Positions 1-9,041 of a stretch of 64,000 nucleotides of DNA are shown in pieces; position 1 is the first letter of the stretch; each line of letters opens with the position of its first letter. The DNA is from Candidatus Omnitrophota bacterium (GTDB lineage: Bacteria > Omnitrophota > Omnitrophia > Omnitrophales > JACROU01), in NCBI GenBank assembly GCA_029261035.1, contig JAJDCD010000008.1, forward strand, positions 124,001-188,000, read 5' to 3'. The notes under the pieces are model-generated. The model did not search any database. It had not been told where the DNA came from and saw only the letters and a list, made by a program, of their open reading frames with translations. Both the position numbers and the translations under genes were made by a program.

Positions 1-1388
1 AGCTCTTCTCCATGAAATCCTCCAACAACAAGAACATAATTACCTTCGCCTTTTTTGTTTATCATGGATGAAACAGTTTCAAAAATAGCCTTATCTCTTT
101 TTTTTGCAATTCCATAAAATGCTTCAGGGACATTCCTAGAATCATAGACAAAGAAACCCTTACGATCTTCCGTTCTTAAAGACAGCCTATTGTCTGCTTT
201 GGAAAACATATATATTAGCTCTTGATTAAAATCAATTCTAGAATCTAAGGATTGGTATTTCTCAAATTCTGTTGGTGTGATCTCAAGAAACCAAATCTTT
301 TTTAATAATTTCACATAATCATTCAATCTTGACAACCTCTTTATAACAGACTCCGTCATATAAGGTTTTTTCAACAATTCATATAGTTGAATCATATTAC
401 GGTTGATCGTATCTGAAGAGATGGAAAGAAAAGCCAAATCCAGCATCAAGGCATAAAATAAAGCTGGGTATTTTTCTTCACTTACCTTTGATAAAAACAT
501 TGTTACTTGCTCTACATCCGATAATTTCTTTTCTTTATAATCTTTTTTAATCCAGTCTTTCAGTTCAATCTTTATCTTAGAAGAAAGCATTAAGTCTTGA
601 CTGAGCACAGTGATGTCATTTTGAAATGCTTGGTATGAATAACGAGATGCCGATTCCGTCAAAGATAAAAATTGTTTAAATTCTGGGCTCAGGCTGGATA
701 AATCCAGTTTTTCTATCTCTTTAGTATATTGCTTTAAAAATGAAATCAAATCGCCTCTGCCCTGTGATTGATTCCAATTTTTTTCTAACAAAATTAATTG
801 ACTTGGATACAAAGCCATTTTTAAAGAAGTAAGAATTTGGTTAACTTCACCAAAACTTTCTTTAGCTTTTACTTGTTTATAAACAAGTTCATTAAATGCT
901 TGTCGATGGATAGTATAAAATTCTGCTTGTTCAGCTCCTTGAAAAGAAACAGATGGGTGTTTAATAGAAAATAATTCAGATCCACCCAAAAGACCTTGTT
1001 GCATTAGAGAAAAACTCACTTGATCTCGAACAGGCTCCTCTAAAGCATGCCAAAACGAAGTGTCAACATCTCCAGAAGCACCCTCTTGGTATATACCGTC
1101 AATCTCTCCTTTTTTAAACTTCGCTTCTAGATATTGATAAATGCTTTCTTGTGTAGAAAAATTACAATGGAAATCTTGAACAATATCCACATGAATAGGA
1201 CTCTTCTTTTCGAATGAGTCCACAACATTCACGTAATTTTCCTGTAATGAGATCTCTTTTAAAGGCTGCATTAAAGGAAGTGCTTGCGGAATCATTGCTC
1301 CTTGAGAAAATGCTATATCTGTAACGGCAAACGTTAATACGAGTATCGAACTAATTATTTTTATTCCAAAAAAACGAGTTAAGCTCAT
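1..1388 (-). CDS. Secreted hypothetical protein of Omnitrophota type (ChaN/TIKI-like?), 3' end cut by window
   Basis: 462 codons are readable from an ATG at 1388 to the window edge without a stop. AGAGGTGA lies 6 bases upstream. The N-terminus is a signal peptide (hydrophobic stretch about residues 10-27, likely cut after AFS). The mature part has IHVDIVQDFHCNFSTQ, then IYQEGASGDVDTSFW, and near the edge YVLVVGGFHGEEL. The pattern of a histidine after a D/F, a glutamate in an EG(A)xG loop and a late GGFH resembles large Omnitrophota proteins that I associate with the ChaN/EreA/TIKI fold. The fold and any hydrolase or haem-binding role are inference; the family is not securely recognised. It is followed downstream by unseen sequence and preceded by 276 bp of AT-rich DNA in which I see no gene. 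Confidence 0.75.
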   Translation of the reverse strand, partial: MSLTRFFGIKIISSILVLTFAVTDIAFSQGAMIPQALPLMQPLKEISLQENYVNVVDSFEKKSPIHVDIVQDFHCNFSTQESIYQYLEAKFKKGEIDGIYQEGASGDVDTSFWHALEEPVRDQVSFSLMQQGLLGGSELFSIKHPSVSFQGAEQAEFYTIHRQAFNELVYKQVKAKESFGEVNQILTSLKMALYPSQLILLEKNWNQSQGRGDLISFLKQYTKEIEKLDLSSLSPEFKQFLSLTESASRYSYQAFQNDITVLSQDLMLSSKIKIELKDWIKKDYKEKKLSDVEQVTMFLSKVSEEKYPALFYALMLDLAFLSISSDTINRNMIQLYELLKKPYMTESVIKRLSRLNDYVKLLKKIWFLEITPTEFEKYQSLDSRIDFNQELIYMFSKADNRLSLRTEDRKGFFVYDSRNVPEAFYGIAKKRDKAIFETVSSMINKKGEGNYVLVVGGFHGEE

Positions 1389-1664
1389 TTTATTTCACCT
1401 CTCTATGATGTAATTATTCTTAAATGCTGCATGTCGACTTAATTAAAAGAATCCAACAATAAAGCTTATAAAAAATATGGGACATTTAAGTAATAAAATA
1501 ACAATTATGTAAGCTAATCCTTTGCCTGATATCTAATTCAGCTTATTAATTGCTAATAATAAACAATATGCATACCAAGTTTTAATCTTTTTTAAAATAT
1601 TTAAAAACAATTGTCTTAAATGCTTGTTTAGGAAGGATTTAGGTGTGAATTATAAATTTAAAGA

Positions 1665-2423
1665 CTATTTGGATTGTTGCCAGAATTCTTCTAATTGCTC
1701 TAGACTGTAATCGGTCCAGGGTTTTTTGGATTTATGAACAGATTCTTCTACGGCACTGAAACGCTTTCTGAATTTTGTAATAGCATCATTTAAGGCCAAC
1801 TCAGGATCTACCCCTATCTTTCTAGCTAGGTTAACTGCTGAAAACAAGAAATCTCCCATTTCTTCTTTAATCGCATTTACGTTTTTAGCAACCAATTCTA
1901 GTTTAAGCTCTTCTAATTCTTCTTCAACTTTTTCAATAACTTTCTCTGAGGAGTCCCAGTCAAAACCAACCTTCGAAACTCTCTTTTGAACTTTATACGC
2001 CAACATCAATGCCGGATAGTGAGTCTTAAGATCAGAAAGAATTTTCTTATCCGACCCATCATTTTTTCTTTCTTCCATCTTAGCGCTATTCCAATGATTG
2101 AGAGCTTCCTCAGGAGTTTCTGCTTTTTTATCTCCAAAGACATGTGGATGTCTTGAAATCATCTTTCCCATAGCTCTTGTTAATACTGATCCCTTCGAGA
2201 ATTGCTTATTCTCTTCAGCAATATTCATCATCATGGATATCACAATGAGCAAATCCCCTAACTCTTCCTCAATTTTTTGATTCTGATTCTCATTAATTGC
2301 CTCTAAGACTTCATAAGCTTCTTCCAACAGACATCGTCTCAAAGTCTCCAGCGTTTGCTTCCGGTCCCAAGGACATCCATCTTTACCACGAAGCTTTTTC
2401 ATAATCTTCATTAAATCATCCAC
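1665..2423 (-). CDS. mazG: Nucleoside triphosphate pyrophosphohydrolase MazG
   Basis: 252 aa, usual length for the two-domain housekeeping MazG, which hydrolyses (d)NTPs to NMP and pyrophosphate in the cytoplasm. Domain 1 (about 1-110) carries GCPWDRKQT and the helical metal-binding pair LLEEAYEVLE and EEELGDLL. Domain 2 (about 140-250) repeats the fold with KVGFDWDS, EEELEEL and KEEMGDFLF, the EExxE/ExxD magnesium ligands. The C-terminus ends in an FWQQ region, common in the family. It follows the PcrA-type helicase gene after a 32 bp gap, so it probably ends the transcript that starts at the glycine cleavage genes. No terminator hairpin is evident after its stop. Confidence 0.93.
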   Translation of the reverse strand: MDDLMKIMKKLRGKDGCPWDRKQTLETLRRCLLEEAYEVLEAINENQNQKIEEELGDLLIVISMMMNIAEENKQFSKGSVLTRAMGKMISRHPHVFGDKKAETPEEALNHWNSAKMEERKNDGSDKKILSDLKTHYPALMLAYKVQKRVSKVGFDWDSSEKVIEKVEEELEELKLELVAKNVNAIKEEMGDFLFSAVNLARKIGVDPELALNDAITKFRKRFSAVEESVHKSKKPWTDYSLEQLEEFWQQSK

Positions 2424-2455
2424 AAAACATCCTTTCTCTTCAACAACACATCCTT

Positions 2456-4513
2456 TTAATCGTATTGATCTTGTTTTTTAATTTCATCTAAATCAATATC
2501 AAGGTCAAAGTAATCCGTATCATCCTTTTGAACTTTATTACGAGGTTTAAATTCATCATCTCCATAACTAAATATACGAGGGATATACTCATACAACTCC
2601 GAAGGAATTTCACTTAAGAATCGAGAAGGGAGATTTTGAGCAGTAAACCCATACATGCGTCGAGAAGAAGCGTAACTTAAATGCAAATGCTCCATAGCTC
2701 TCGTTAACCCTACATAACATAATCTACGCTCTTCTTCTATTCCATTCCTATTGTCTCCATAAGAATTTACGTGTGGAAAAACTTCTTCCTCTAACCCAAC
2801 CATAAAAACAATGGGAAACTCAAGCCCCTTAGCTGTATGTAAAGTCATCATAGTTAAACAATCATCAGACTCACTCCATTGATCTAAATTCGTTTCTAAG
2901 CTAATACTTTCAAGAAAATCTTCCAGCCCAAAAGTCTCAGACTTTGAATCATGATTTTCTTCGTACTCCTGAACTACGGTAATAAATTCCTGAATATTTT
3001 CAATGCGTGATTTAGATTCTATCGTTCCCTCTTTTTGCAATTGCAATAAATAGCCAGATTGATCCAAAACTCTACGGATCAACTCCTCTATACTAAGACC
3101 CTTACGGTCAGCCTTAAAACGCTCCATCATTTGAGAAAACAACGCGATAGACTTCTTAGCCTTAGGTGTTAACGTAGGAATGCTATGAGCCCTTAAGAGA
3201 GCTTCGTAAAAAGAAAGGCCTAGTTGATTCTTTGTCTCGTTAACAATATCTAATGTTTTCTTACCAATACCTCTTGTCGGGTTATTTATAATCCGCTTCA
3301 AACTAACTTCATCTTCCGAGTTGACTAGCACTTTTAAGTAGGCTATTAAATCTTTAATTTCTTTACGGTCATAAAAGCGAACTCCTCCAACAATAACATA
3401 AGGAATATTTTGACGCCTTAAAGAATCCTCAATCACTCGAGATTGAGCATGAACACGATAAAAGACGACCATATCTTTCAGAGAATACCCTTTGGATTTA
3501 TAATGTTTTATTTGATTTACGATAAATAAAGATTCTTCCCTTTCGTCTGCTGCTTCATAAATATTTATTAAGTTTCCATCTTCACGATCCGACCATAAAG
3601 CTTTTGGCTTTCTGTTCGCGTTACGAGCTATCACATTATTAGCGGCTTTCAAAATATTATTCGTTGAACGGTAATTCTGTTCTAACTTAATAGCATGTGA
3701 ATCTAAGTAATCTTTTTCAAATTCCAAAATATTACGAATATCAGCACCTCTCCAAGCATAAATAGATTGGTCCGGATCTCCCACAACCGTAATATAGCCT
3801 TCGGGCCCCGTTAAAATTTTCACTAATTCATACTGTGCTTTGTTCGTATCTTGATATTCGTCTATCAAAACATGCGTGAATCTATTTTGATAATGCTTCC
3901 TGGCTTGCTCATTACTTTCTAAAAACTTAACGCATTTCATTATCAAATCTCCAAAATCAAAGGCCTTGAACTGCTCCATTTTCTCTTGGTATTTTTTATA
4001 TATCTTAGCGGTAATCGTTTCGTAATAATCAGAAGATTCTAATTCAATATCCATAGGGAGTTTCAACTGATCTTTAGCCCTGTTTATGGCTTCTCTTACG
4101 GACTTCGGATTCGTCTGCTTATCATTAATTCTTAACTCCTTCATACATTCCTTAATCAAGACAATCTGATCTTGATCATCATAAATATTAAATTCTGAAG
4201 GAATACCCTCTTGCCCTGCTTCCATTTTTAAGATTTTAAGACAAGTACTATGAAATGTTTGAATCCACACTTCTTTACCAACAAGCTTACGAACACGATT
4301 TCTCATTTCATTTGCAGCTTTATTCGTAAACGTAACGCCCATTATTTGAAATGGAGCCACACCTTGATGGATTAGATAGGCAATACGATGGGTTAGGATA
4401 CGCGTTTTGCCACTTCCCGCGCCTGCATGAACTAAAAGGCTTTTCCCCTCATAGACGACAGCTTCTTTTTGGGATGGATTTAAATTCTCTAGAATTTGTT
4501 CTTTGGATGGCAT
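2456..4513 (-). CDS. pcrA: UvrD/PcrA/Rep-type superfamily 1A DNA helicase
   Basis: 685 aa ATP-dependent 3'-5' helicase for repair and replication restart. Visible motifs in order: Q motif LNPSQKEAV (about 11-19); Walker A AGAGSGKTRILTHR (about 32); motif Ia GVTFTNKAANEMRNR; DFGDLI; motif II DEYQDTN (about 218); motif III VVGDPDQSIYAWRGAD; motif IV EQNYRST; motif V TLHTAKGLEFPIVFMVG (about 555); motif VI EERRLCYVGLTRA. The 685 aa length is slightly short because the C-terminal tail after the helicase core is brief and acidic (DLDIDLDEI near the end) instead of the usual Tudor-like PcrA tail. Whether it is PcrA, UvrD or Rep cannot be settled by eye. Confidence 0.92.
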   Translation of the reverse strand: MPSKEQILENLNPSQKEAVVYEGKSLLVHAGAGSGKTRILTHRIAYLIHQGVAPFQIMGVTFTNKAANEMRNRVRKLVGKEVWIQTFHSTCLKILKMEAGQEGIPSEFNIYDDQDQIVLIKECMKELRINDKQTNPKSVREAINRAKDQLKLPMDIELESSDYYETITAKIYKKYQEKMEQFKAFDFGDLIMKCVKFLESNEQARKHYQNRFTHVLIDEYQDTNKAQYELVKILTGPEGYITVVGDPDQSIYAWRGADIRNILEFEKDYLDSHAIKLEQNYRSTNNILKAANNVIARNANRKPKALWSDREDGNLINIYEAADEREESLFIVNQIKHYKSKGYSLKDMVVFYRVHAQSRVIEDSLRRQNIPYVIVGGVRFYDRKEIKDLIAYLKVLVNSEDEVSLKRIINNPTRGIGKKTLDIVNETKNQLGLSFYEALLRAHSIPTLTPKAKKSIALFSQMMERFKADRKGLSIEELIRRVLDQSGYLLQLQKEGTIESKSRIENIQEFITVVQEYEENHDSKSETFGLEDFLESISLETNLDQWSESDDCLTMMTLHTAKGLEFPIVFMVGLEEEVFPHVNSYGDNRNGIEEERRLCYVGLTRAMEHLHLSYASSRRMYGFTAQNLPSRFLSEIPSELYEYIPRIFSYGDDEFKPRNKVQKDDTDYFDLDIDLDEIKKQDQYD

Positions 4514-4594
4514 AGTTTACTCAAGAAGAGAAGGTTTTAATCCCCTCAACTTCTGCGTTGTCACAACCAGATGTTGGATAGAATTAAGAGTTGG

Positions 4595-4969
4595 TTAATA
4601 CTGTTCTAACGATTGCTGAAAACCTTGACGAAAAGCCGTTTCAAAAGCAAACACATTTCTGAAATCTTCTAAATTATCTTTGTCCGTTTTTCTTAAAATA
4701 CCCATTTCCACTAGATTAAAAACCACATATCCAAAATCAAGAGTTTCATTAATGCCCCAATGCTCAAAAACCTTAGGGGCTAAAAAACCATAAACATCAA
4801 TTCCATGACTTTTAATAGCATTTAAGAGCTCTGGACCAGAAACGTGACGCGGTGAATTTAATTCCTTAATCAATACCCTCAGACTTTCCAAAACAAATTG
4901 ATAAGCCTCTAAATGATACTGAGGATGCTCTTTCAGGTATTTGCGAATTTTAAGAATATCTTCTTCCAT
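4595..4969 (-). CDS. Minf_1886-family (TIGR04138-like) conserved hypothetical protein
   Basis: The reading frame is open from 5065, but I place the start at the ATG at 4969 (MEEDILKIRKYL), because GGAG lies 9 bases upstream and this removes an overlap with the preceding gene. That gives 124 aa. The pattern HPQYHLEAYQFVLESL, then RHVSGPELLNAIKSHGIDVYG, then VFEHWGINETLDFGYVVFNLVEMG and EDFRNVFAFETAF matches the family I know as an uncharacterised protein of Planctomycetes, Verrucomicrobia and Omnitrophota. It is cytoplasmic, mostly helical, with no catalytic motif I can name. Function unknown. It sits between the lipoate transferase and the helicase. Confidence 0.8.
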   Translation of the reverse strand: MEEDILKIRKYLKEHPQYHLEAYQFVLESLRVLIKELNSPRHVSGPELLNAIKSHGIDVYGFLAPKVFEHWGINETLDFGYVVFNLVEMGILRKTDKDNLEDFRNVFAFETAFRQGFQQSLEQY

Positions 4970-5000
4970 GAACATACACTCCAAATAATGTGCTTCTAAA

Positions 5001-5735
5001 TTAACATCTAAAATTCCAACTAAAAGCCTGGTATTTCTCTTTAGATAATTCCCTTGCCTCTTCAAGCTCTTTCAAAGACATATCGATCAAAACAAATTCG
5101 GTATTAAAAGTCTTTTTGAATCCGTCTAAAATAGCTTTTTTAGTTTTATCAAATAGATCAAAAAAATCTTCGTCACTCTTATGAAGTAACGTTAAGTCAA
5201 TACTTCCTTGATGCAACAAATAGTCCGCAGCTCTTTTCTGAGCAGCTCCACCCAATTTTTCTTTACCAATCATTAAATCATCAGGAACAGGCGATTCAAA
5301 ACAAAGAGAACCATTATTATGTTTTCCCTTTTTATTTAAATCTAATTTGAGCCCTAAACTCTTTAAACCTGTAACCAAAGTTTCGTGAATTAAACGGTAG
5401 GATTTAATCACAGAGGCAAACTCTGTATATTCTTTCGTGGGAATAATCAGGGAATATGTAAGGTCTTGGCCATGAAAAACAGCTCCACCACCCGTAATGC
5501 GCCGACAGAGTTCATAACCTTGTTTCTTATATCCTTCGAGGCCTACAAGCTCTTTTATCTTTTGACTATACCCAAGAGTCAATGCATTCCTATAGAAACC
5601 GTACACCCTAAGAACTGGGTATTTTTGAGCTTGTTGCACTGCCCTATTCAGTAAAACTTCATCAACAGCCATATTGTAGCTGCTTTCATTAAAACCACTA
5701 TCTAAAAACCCCCAGCTATTTTTCTTACCCAGCAT
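5001..5735 (-). CDS. Lipoate-protein ligase / octanoyltransferase (LplA/LipM-like)
   Basis: Chosen start is the ATG at 5735 (MLGKKNSWGFLDSG), with GGAG 9 bases upstream; the frame extends to 5774, deep inside gcvPB. This gives 244 aa and an 11 bp overlap with gcvPB. BPL/LplA/LipB-fold signatures: RRITGGGAVFHGQDLTYSLI, the acyl-adenylate or acyl-transfer lysine in KLGGAAQKR, and HQGSIDL. A cysteine in GSLCFESPVPDDL stands where LipM-type octanoyltransferases carry their catalytic cysteine, so it may move octanoate from acyl-ACP onto GcvH instead of activating free lipoate. Its position directly after the glycine cleavage genes fits a role in loading GcvH. The exact reaction (ligase or transferase) is unresolved. 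Confidence 0.85.
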   Translation of the reverse strand: MLGKKNSWGFLDSGFNESSYNMAVDEVLLNRAVQQAQKYPVLRVYGFYRNALTLGYSQKIKELVGLEGYKKQGYELCRRITGGGAVFHGQDLTYSLIIPTKEYTEFASVIKSYRLIHETLVTGLKSLGLKLDLNKKGKHNNGSLCFESPVPDDLMIGKEKLGGAAQKRAADYLLHQGSIDLTLLHKSDEDFFDLFDKTKKAILDGFKKTFNTEFVLIDMSLKELEEARELSKEKYQAFSWNFRC

Positions 5736-7248
5736 GAACAGGAACTCCAGTTGTAGAAATAGATGAAGAGCCATTATTATCTTTAGAAGCTCGATAGTCT
5801 TTGTAAGTTAGAATAGGATTCCTTGCCGCCTTAACCTCATCGGGTCTGGAAATAGCTAATGTAAAAGGAGCTTCATGTAATCGTTCAGGGAACTCAACAG
5901 CTTCATCTGCTATCGTAAGCATAACTTTTACAAACTGATCCAAAGTAGCTTTTGACTCTGTTTCTGTAGGCTCAATCATCATCGCCTCAGCCACAATCAG
6001 AGGAAAGTATATCGTTGGTGCATGGATACCAAAATCTAATAATCTTTTAGCAATATCCGTAGCATGAACACCTAAATCATTTTGCTTCACTGCTTGAGCC
6101 ACAAACTCATGCATACAAAACCCAGGAAAAGGTACTGTGAAATGTTCTTCAATTTTCTTTTTTAGGTAATTTGCATTAATAATAGCGTCTTGGCTTACCT
6201 GCTTCAAACCCTCTCTTCCCAAATGGGCAATATAAACATAAGCTCTAACAAGAACTCCTATATTCCCTAAAAAAGCTCGCAGTTTTCCGATAGAATCTGG
6301 AATATCCTCATCCCAAGAGTAAACACCCTTTTCTTCTTTAACTAAAGGAGTTGGTAAATAAGGGATTAAATGTTTTTTCACTCCAACAGGACCAGCTCCA
6401 GGTCCACCACCTCCGTGTGGAGTAGAAAATGTTTTATGCAAATTTAAATGAACGATATCAAAACCCATATCGCCAGGACGTGCAATACCTAAAAGAGCAT
6501 TCATATTTGCTCCGTCATAATAGAGCAATCCACCTACATCATGAATAGCCTTTTGAATCTGTTGGATATCATCCTCAAACAAACCAATGGTATTTGGATT
6601 CGTTAACATCAAACAAGCTGTTTCATCATTAATCAAACTCTTCAAATGTGCTAGATCAACCCTACCTCGCTCATCCGACTTAACTTCAACCACATTAAAA
6701 CCAAACAAAGCGGCACTTGCAGGATTCGTCCCATGACTCGAGTCTGGTACCAATACATTTTTACGTTTCATATCTCCTCTAGCCTCATGATAAGACTTCA
6801 CAAGCATCATTCCACACAACTCCCCATGTGCTCCTGCAGCAGGTTGTAATGTGAAACGGTCCATCCCTGTTATTTCCTTCAAGGAGCTTTCAAGATCAAA
6901 AAGAAGTTTCATAATCCCCTGCAAACTATCTTCCGGTTGCAATGGATGAATATTAGCAAACCCATCAAAGCGAGCTGCATCTTCATTAATTTTTGGATTA
7001 TATTTCATCGTACAACTTCCTAGAGGATAAAAATTAGTATCTACTGAAAAGTTCTTTTGAGACAAGTTCACATAATGTCTTACTAATTCCGGTTCCGATA
7101 CAGAAGGCAAATCCATTTCAGGGTCTCTCATCAAAGATTCAGGAACCAACTTAGAGATATCGCTAGAATCAAAATGAGAATGAGGTAGGCTAAATCCTTT
7201 TTTTCCTTCTTGGCTCAGTTCATAAACTAAAGGGGTTTCTTTATTCAT
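5725..7248 (-). CDS. gcvPB: Glycine dehydrogenase (decarboxylating) subunit 2, P-protein PLP subunit
   Basis: 507 aa, the C-terminal half of a split P protein. It decarboxylates glycine and passes aminomethyl to lipoyl-GcvH. The PLP-binding lysine is in HLNLHKTFSTPHGGGGPG; other family landmarks are FYPLGSCTMKYNPK, TLQPAAGAHGELCG, SSHGTNPASAA and LTNPNTIGLFE. The C-terminal RPDEVKAARNPILTYKDY is also typical. It follows gcvPA after 9 bp, and its stop overlaps the lipoate transferase start. Length matches other subunit-2 proteins. Confidence 0.96.
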   Translation of the reverse strand: MNKETPLVYELSQEGKKGFSLPHSHFDSSDISKLVPESLMRDPEMDLPSVSEPELVRHYVNLSQKNFSVDTNFYPLGSCTMKYNPKINEDAARFDGFANIHPLQPEDSLQGIMKLLFDLESSLKEITGMDRFTLQPAAGAHGELCGMMLVKSYHEARGDMKRKNVLVPDSSHGTNPASAALFGFNVVEVKSDERGRVDLAHLKSLINDETACLMLTNPNTIGLFEDDIQQIQKAIHDVGGLLYYDGANMNALLGIARPGDMGFDIVHLNLHKTFSTPHGGGGPGAGPVGVKKHLIPYLPTPLVKEEKGVYSWDEDIPDSIGKLRAFLGNIGVLVRAYVYIAHLGREGLKQVSQDAIINANYLKKKIEEHFTVPFPGFCMHEFVAQAVKQNDLGVHATDIAKRLLDFGIHAPTIYFPLIVAEAMMIEPTETESKATLDQFVKVMLTIADEAVEFPERLHEAPFTLAISRPDEVKAARNPILTYKDYRASKDNNGSSSISTTGVPVHAG

Positions 7249-7257
7249 AACATTTCC

Positions 7258-8607
7258 TTATGACAAGATTTGTTTCATTGCATTAACAAATTTATCTAAA
7301 TCTTCTTTCGTTTTTGTTTCTGTTGCACAGATTAATAAGCAGTCCTTAAACTCAGAGTAAAACCGTCCCAAATCAACACCACCAAAAATTTTAAAATCTT
7401 TAAGTTGTTTTTGTATATCAGAAACTGATACATTTTTAGAACGAATCACAAATTCATTAAACGATGTGCCTGAAAATACAATTTCAAGACCCTTCACTTT
7501 AGATAGCTGTTCTTTTAAATACAGTGCCGATCTAAAATTATATTCCGACACTTTACGAACACCCTCTTTCCCCATAGCGGAAAGGTAAACACAGGCTGCA
7601 AGAGCTAAAAGAGCCTGATTCGTACAAATATTGGATCCCGCTTTTTCTCTTCTAATATGCTGTTCTCTAGCTTGAAGTGTAAGAGTAAAACATCTATTTC
7701 CATTCCGATCCGTTGTCATCCCCGCTAAACGTCCAGGAATTTTACGCATCAACGCTTTCTTCACAGCAAAAAATCCAAGCGCTGGGCCACCTAACGCCAT
7801 TGGGACACCCAAACTCTGACCTTCACCAACAGCAATATCAGCCCCCCATTGTCCCGGCCCTTTAAACAAGCCACAAGAAATAGGATTAACGGCAGCCACT
7901 AAAAGAGCTCCGACTTCATGAACTTTTTCTGTAATTTTTTCAAAATCCTCAACAACACCAAAAAAATTGGGTGTTTGAACAATAAGAGCTGCAACCTCTT
8001 TATCTAAAGAAGCCAATAACTGAGTTTGATCTAAAAACCCTTTTTCGCTCCAGTTAATTTCTTCGATAACATAGTCATCTCCAGACAAATAAGTCTGAAT
8101 CGTACTTCTATAATCAGGGTGTAACGATTTTGATACGAGAATTTTATTTCTTCTCGTATGTCTCAATGCAAGAAGGGCTGCTTCTGCGGTAGCAGATGCC
8201 CCATCATAATTCGAGGCATTTGAAAGATCCATCCCCGTTAACTCAGACATCATGCTCTGATATTCAAAAATAGTTTGAAGAGTTCCCTGAGAAGCTTCAG
8301 CTTGATAGGGCGTATATGCGGTATAAAACTCTCCTCGAGATAGCATATGGTTCACAATACTTGGAATGAAATGTTCATAGCACCCTGCTCCTAAATAAGA
8401 CATGAAATCTGAAGTAGACTGATTTGTTTGAGCCAATGCTTTAGTTTTCCTCATCAACTCTAATTCATTAAGTCCATCAGGTATATTCAGGTCACTGATT
8501 CTTAAATCTTTAGGCACAAATTCAATTAATTGTTCAAAAGAATCCACACCCAATTCTTTGAGCATCTCCGAACGATCTGTTTCTGTTAAAGGTAACCAAT
8601 TGCTCAT
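7258..8607 (-). CDS. gcvPA: Glycine dehydrogenase (decarboxylating) subunit 1
   Basis: 449 aa, the N-terminal half of the split glycine decarboxylase, which pairs with GcvPB. Recognisable segments: FMSYLGAGCYEHFIPSIV near residue 68, YTPYQAEASQGTLQTIFEYQ, NASNYDGASATAEAALLA, GQWGADIAVGEGQSLG, and GRLAGMTTDRNGNRCFTLTL, followed by EQHIRREKAGSNICTNQ. This half lacks the PLP lysine, as expected. It follows gcvH by 11 bp, so the cleavage genes form one transcript. Confidence 0.96.
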   Translation of the reverse strand: MSNWLPLTETDRSEMLKELGVDSFEQLIEFVPKDLRISDLNIPDGLNELELMRKTKALAQTNQSTSDFMSYLGAGCYEHFIPSIVNHMLSRGEFYTAYTPYQAEASQGTLQTIFEYQSMMSELTGMDLSNASNYDGASATAEAALLALRHTRRNKILVSKSLHPDYRSTIQTYLSGDDYVIEEINWSEKGFLDQTQLLASLDKEVAALIVQTPNFFGVVEDFEKITEKVHEVGALLVAAVNPISCGLFKGPGQWGADIAVGEGQSLGVPMALGGPALGFFAVKKALMRKIPGRLAGMTTDRNGNRCFTLTLQAREQHIRREKAGSNICTNQALLALAACVYLSAMGKEGVRKVSEYNFRSALYLKEQLSKVKGLEIVFSGTSFNEFVIRSKNVSVSDIQKQLKDFKIFGGVDLGRFYSEFKDCLLICATETKTKEDLDKFVNAMKQILS

Positions 8608-8618
8608 ATTTATCCTCT

Positions 8619-9008
8619 TTACTTTGCTTCTTGGCTTAATAGCTGTTCATACTCTTTATTTGACAGCAAATTGTCCAACTCACTTACATTTGAAGGCGTA
8701 ACTGAAAAAAACCAACCTTCGCCATAAGGGTCTCTATTAATTAAACCAGGATCCGCTTCCAACTGCTTATTAAATTCAACTACTGTTCCCGAAACAGGGG
8801 CATAAATATCAAAAGCCGCTTTCACCGATTCAACAATACAAATTGCTTTAGATTGTTGAGTCTCTTGCTCTTCAGCAGGCAACTCTACATAAACAACATC
8901 CGATAATTCTTTTTGTGCATATTCTGTAATACCCACTACAATTTTATCGCCATCCTGCTTTGCCCACTCATGAGATTTAGAATATTTAAGTTCTGATGGG
9001 AAATTCAT
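8619..9008 (-). CDS. gcvH: Glycine cleavage system H protein
   Basis: 129 aa lipoyl carrier that shuttles the aminomethyl group between P and T proteins. The lipoylated lysine is K63 in VESVKAAFDIYAPV; SHEWAK near the start, GITEYAQKELSDVVYVELP, NRDPYGEGWFF and the hybrid-motif fold are all present at full length. It follows gcvT by 33 bp with an AAGGAG-type ribosome site. No gene for the L protein (dihydrolipoamide dehydrogenase) is in the window, so that partner must come from elsewhere. Confidence 0.97.
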   Translation of the reverse strand: MNFPSELKYSKSHEWAKQDGDKIVVGITEYAQKELSDVVYVELPAEEQETQQSKAICIVESVKAAFDIYAPVSGTVVEFNKQLEADPGLINRDPYGEGWFFSVTPSNVSELDNLLSNKEYEQLLSQEAK

Positions 9009-9041
9009 AAACTACTCCTTAATTTTAAACACAATATTAAA

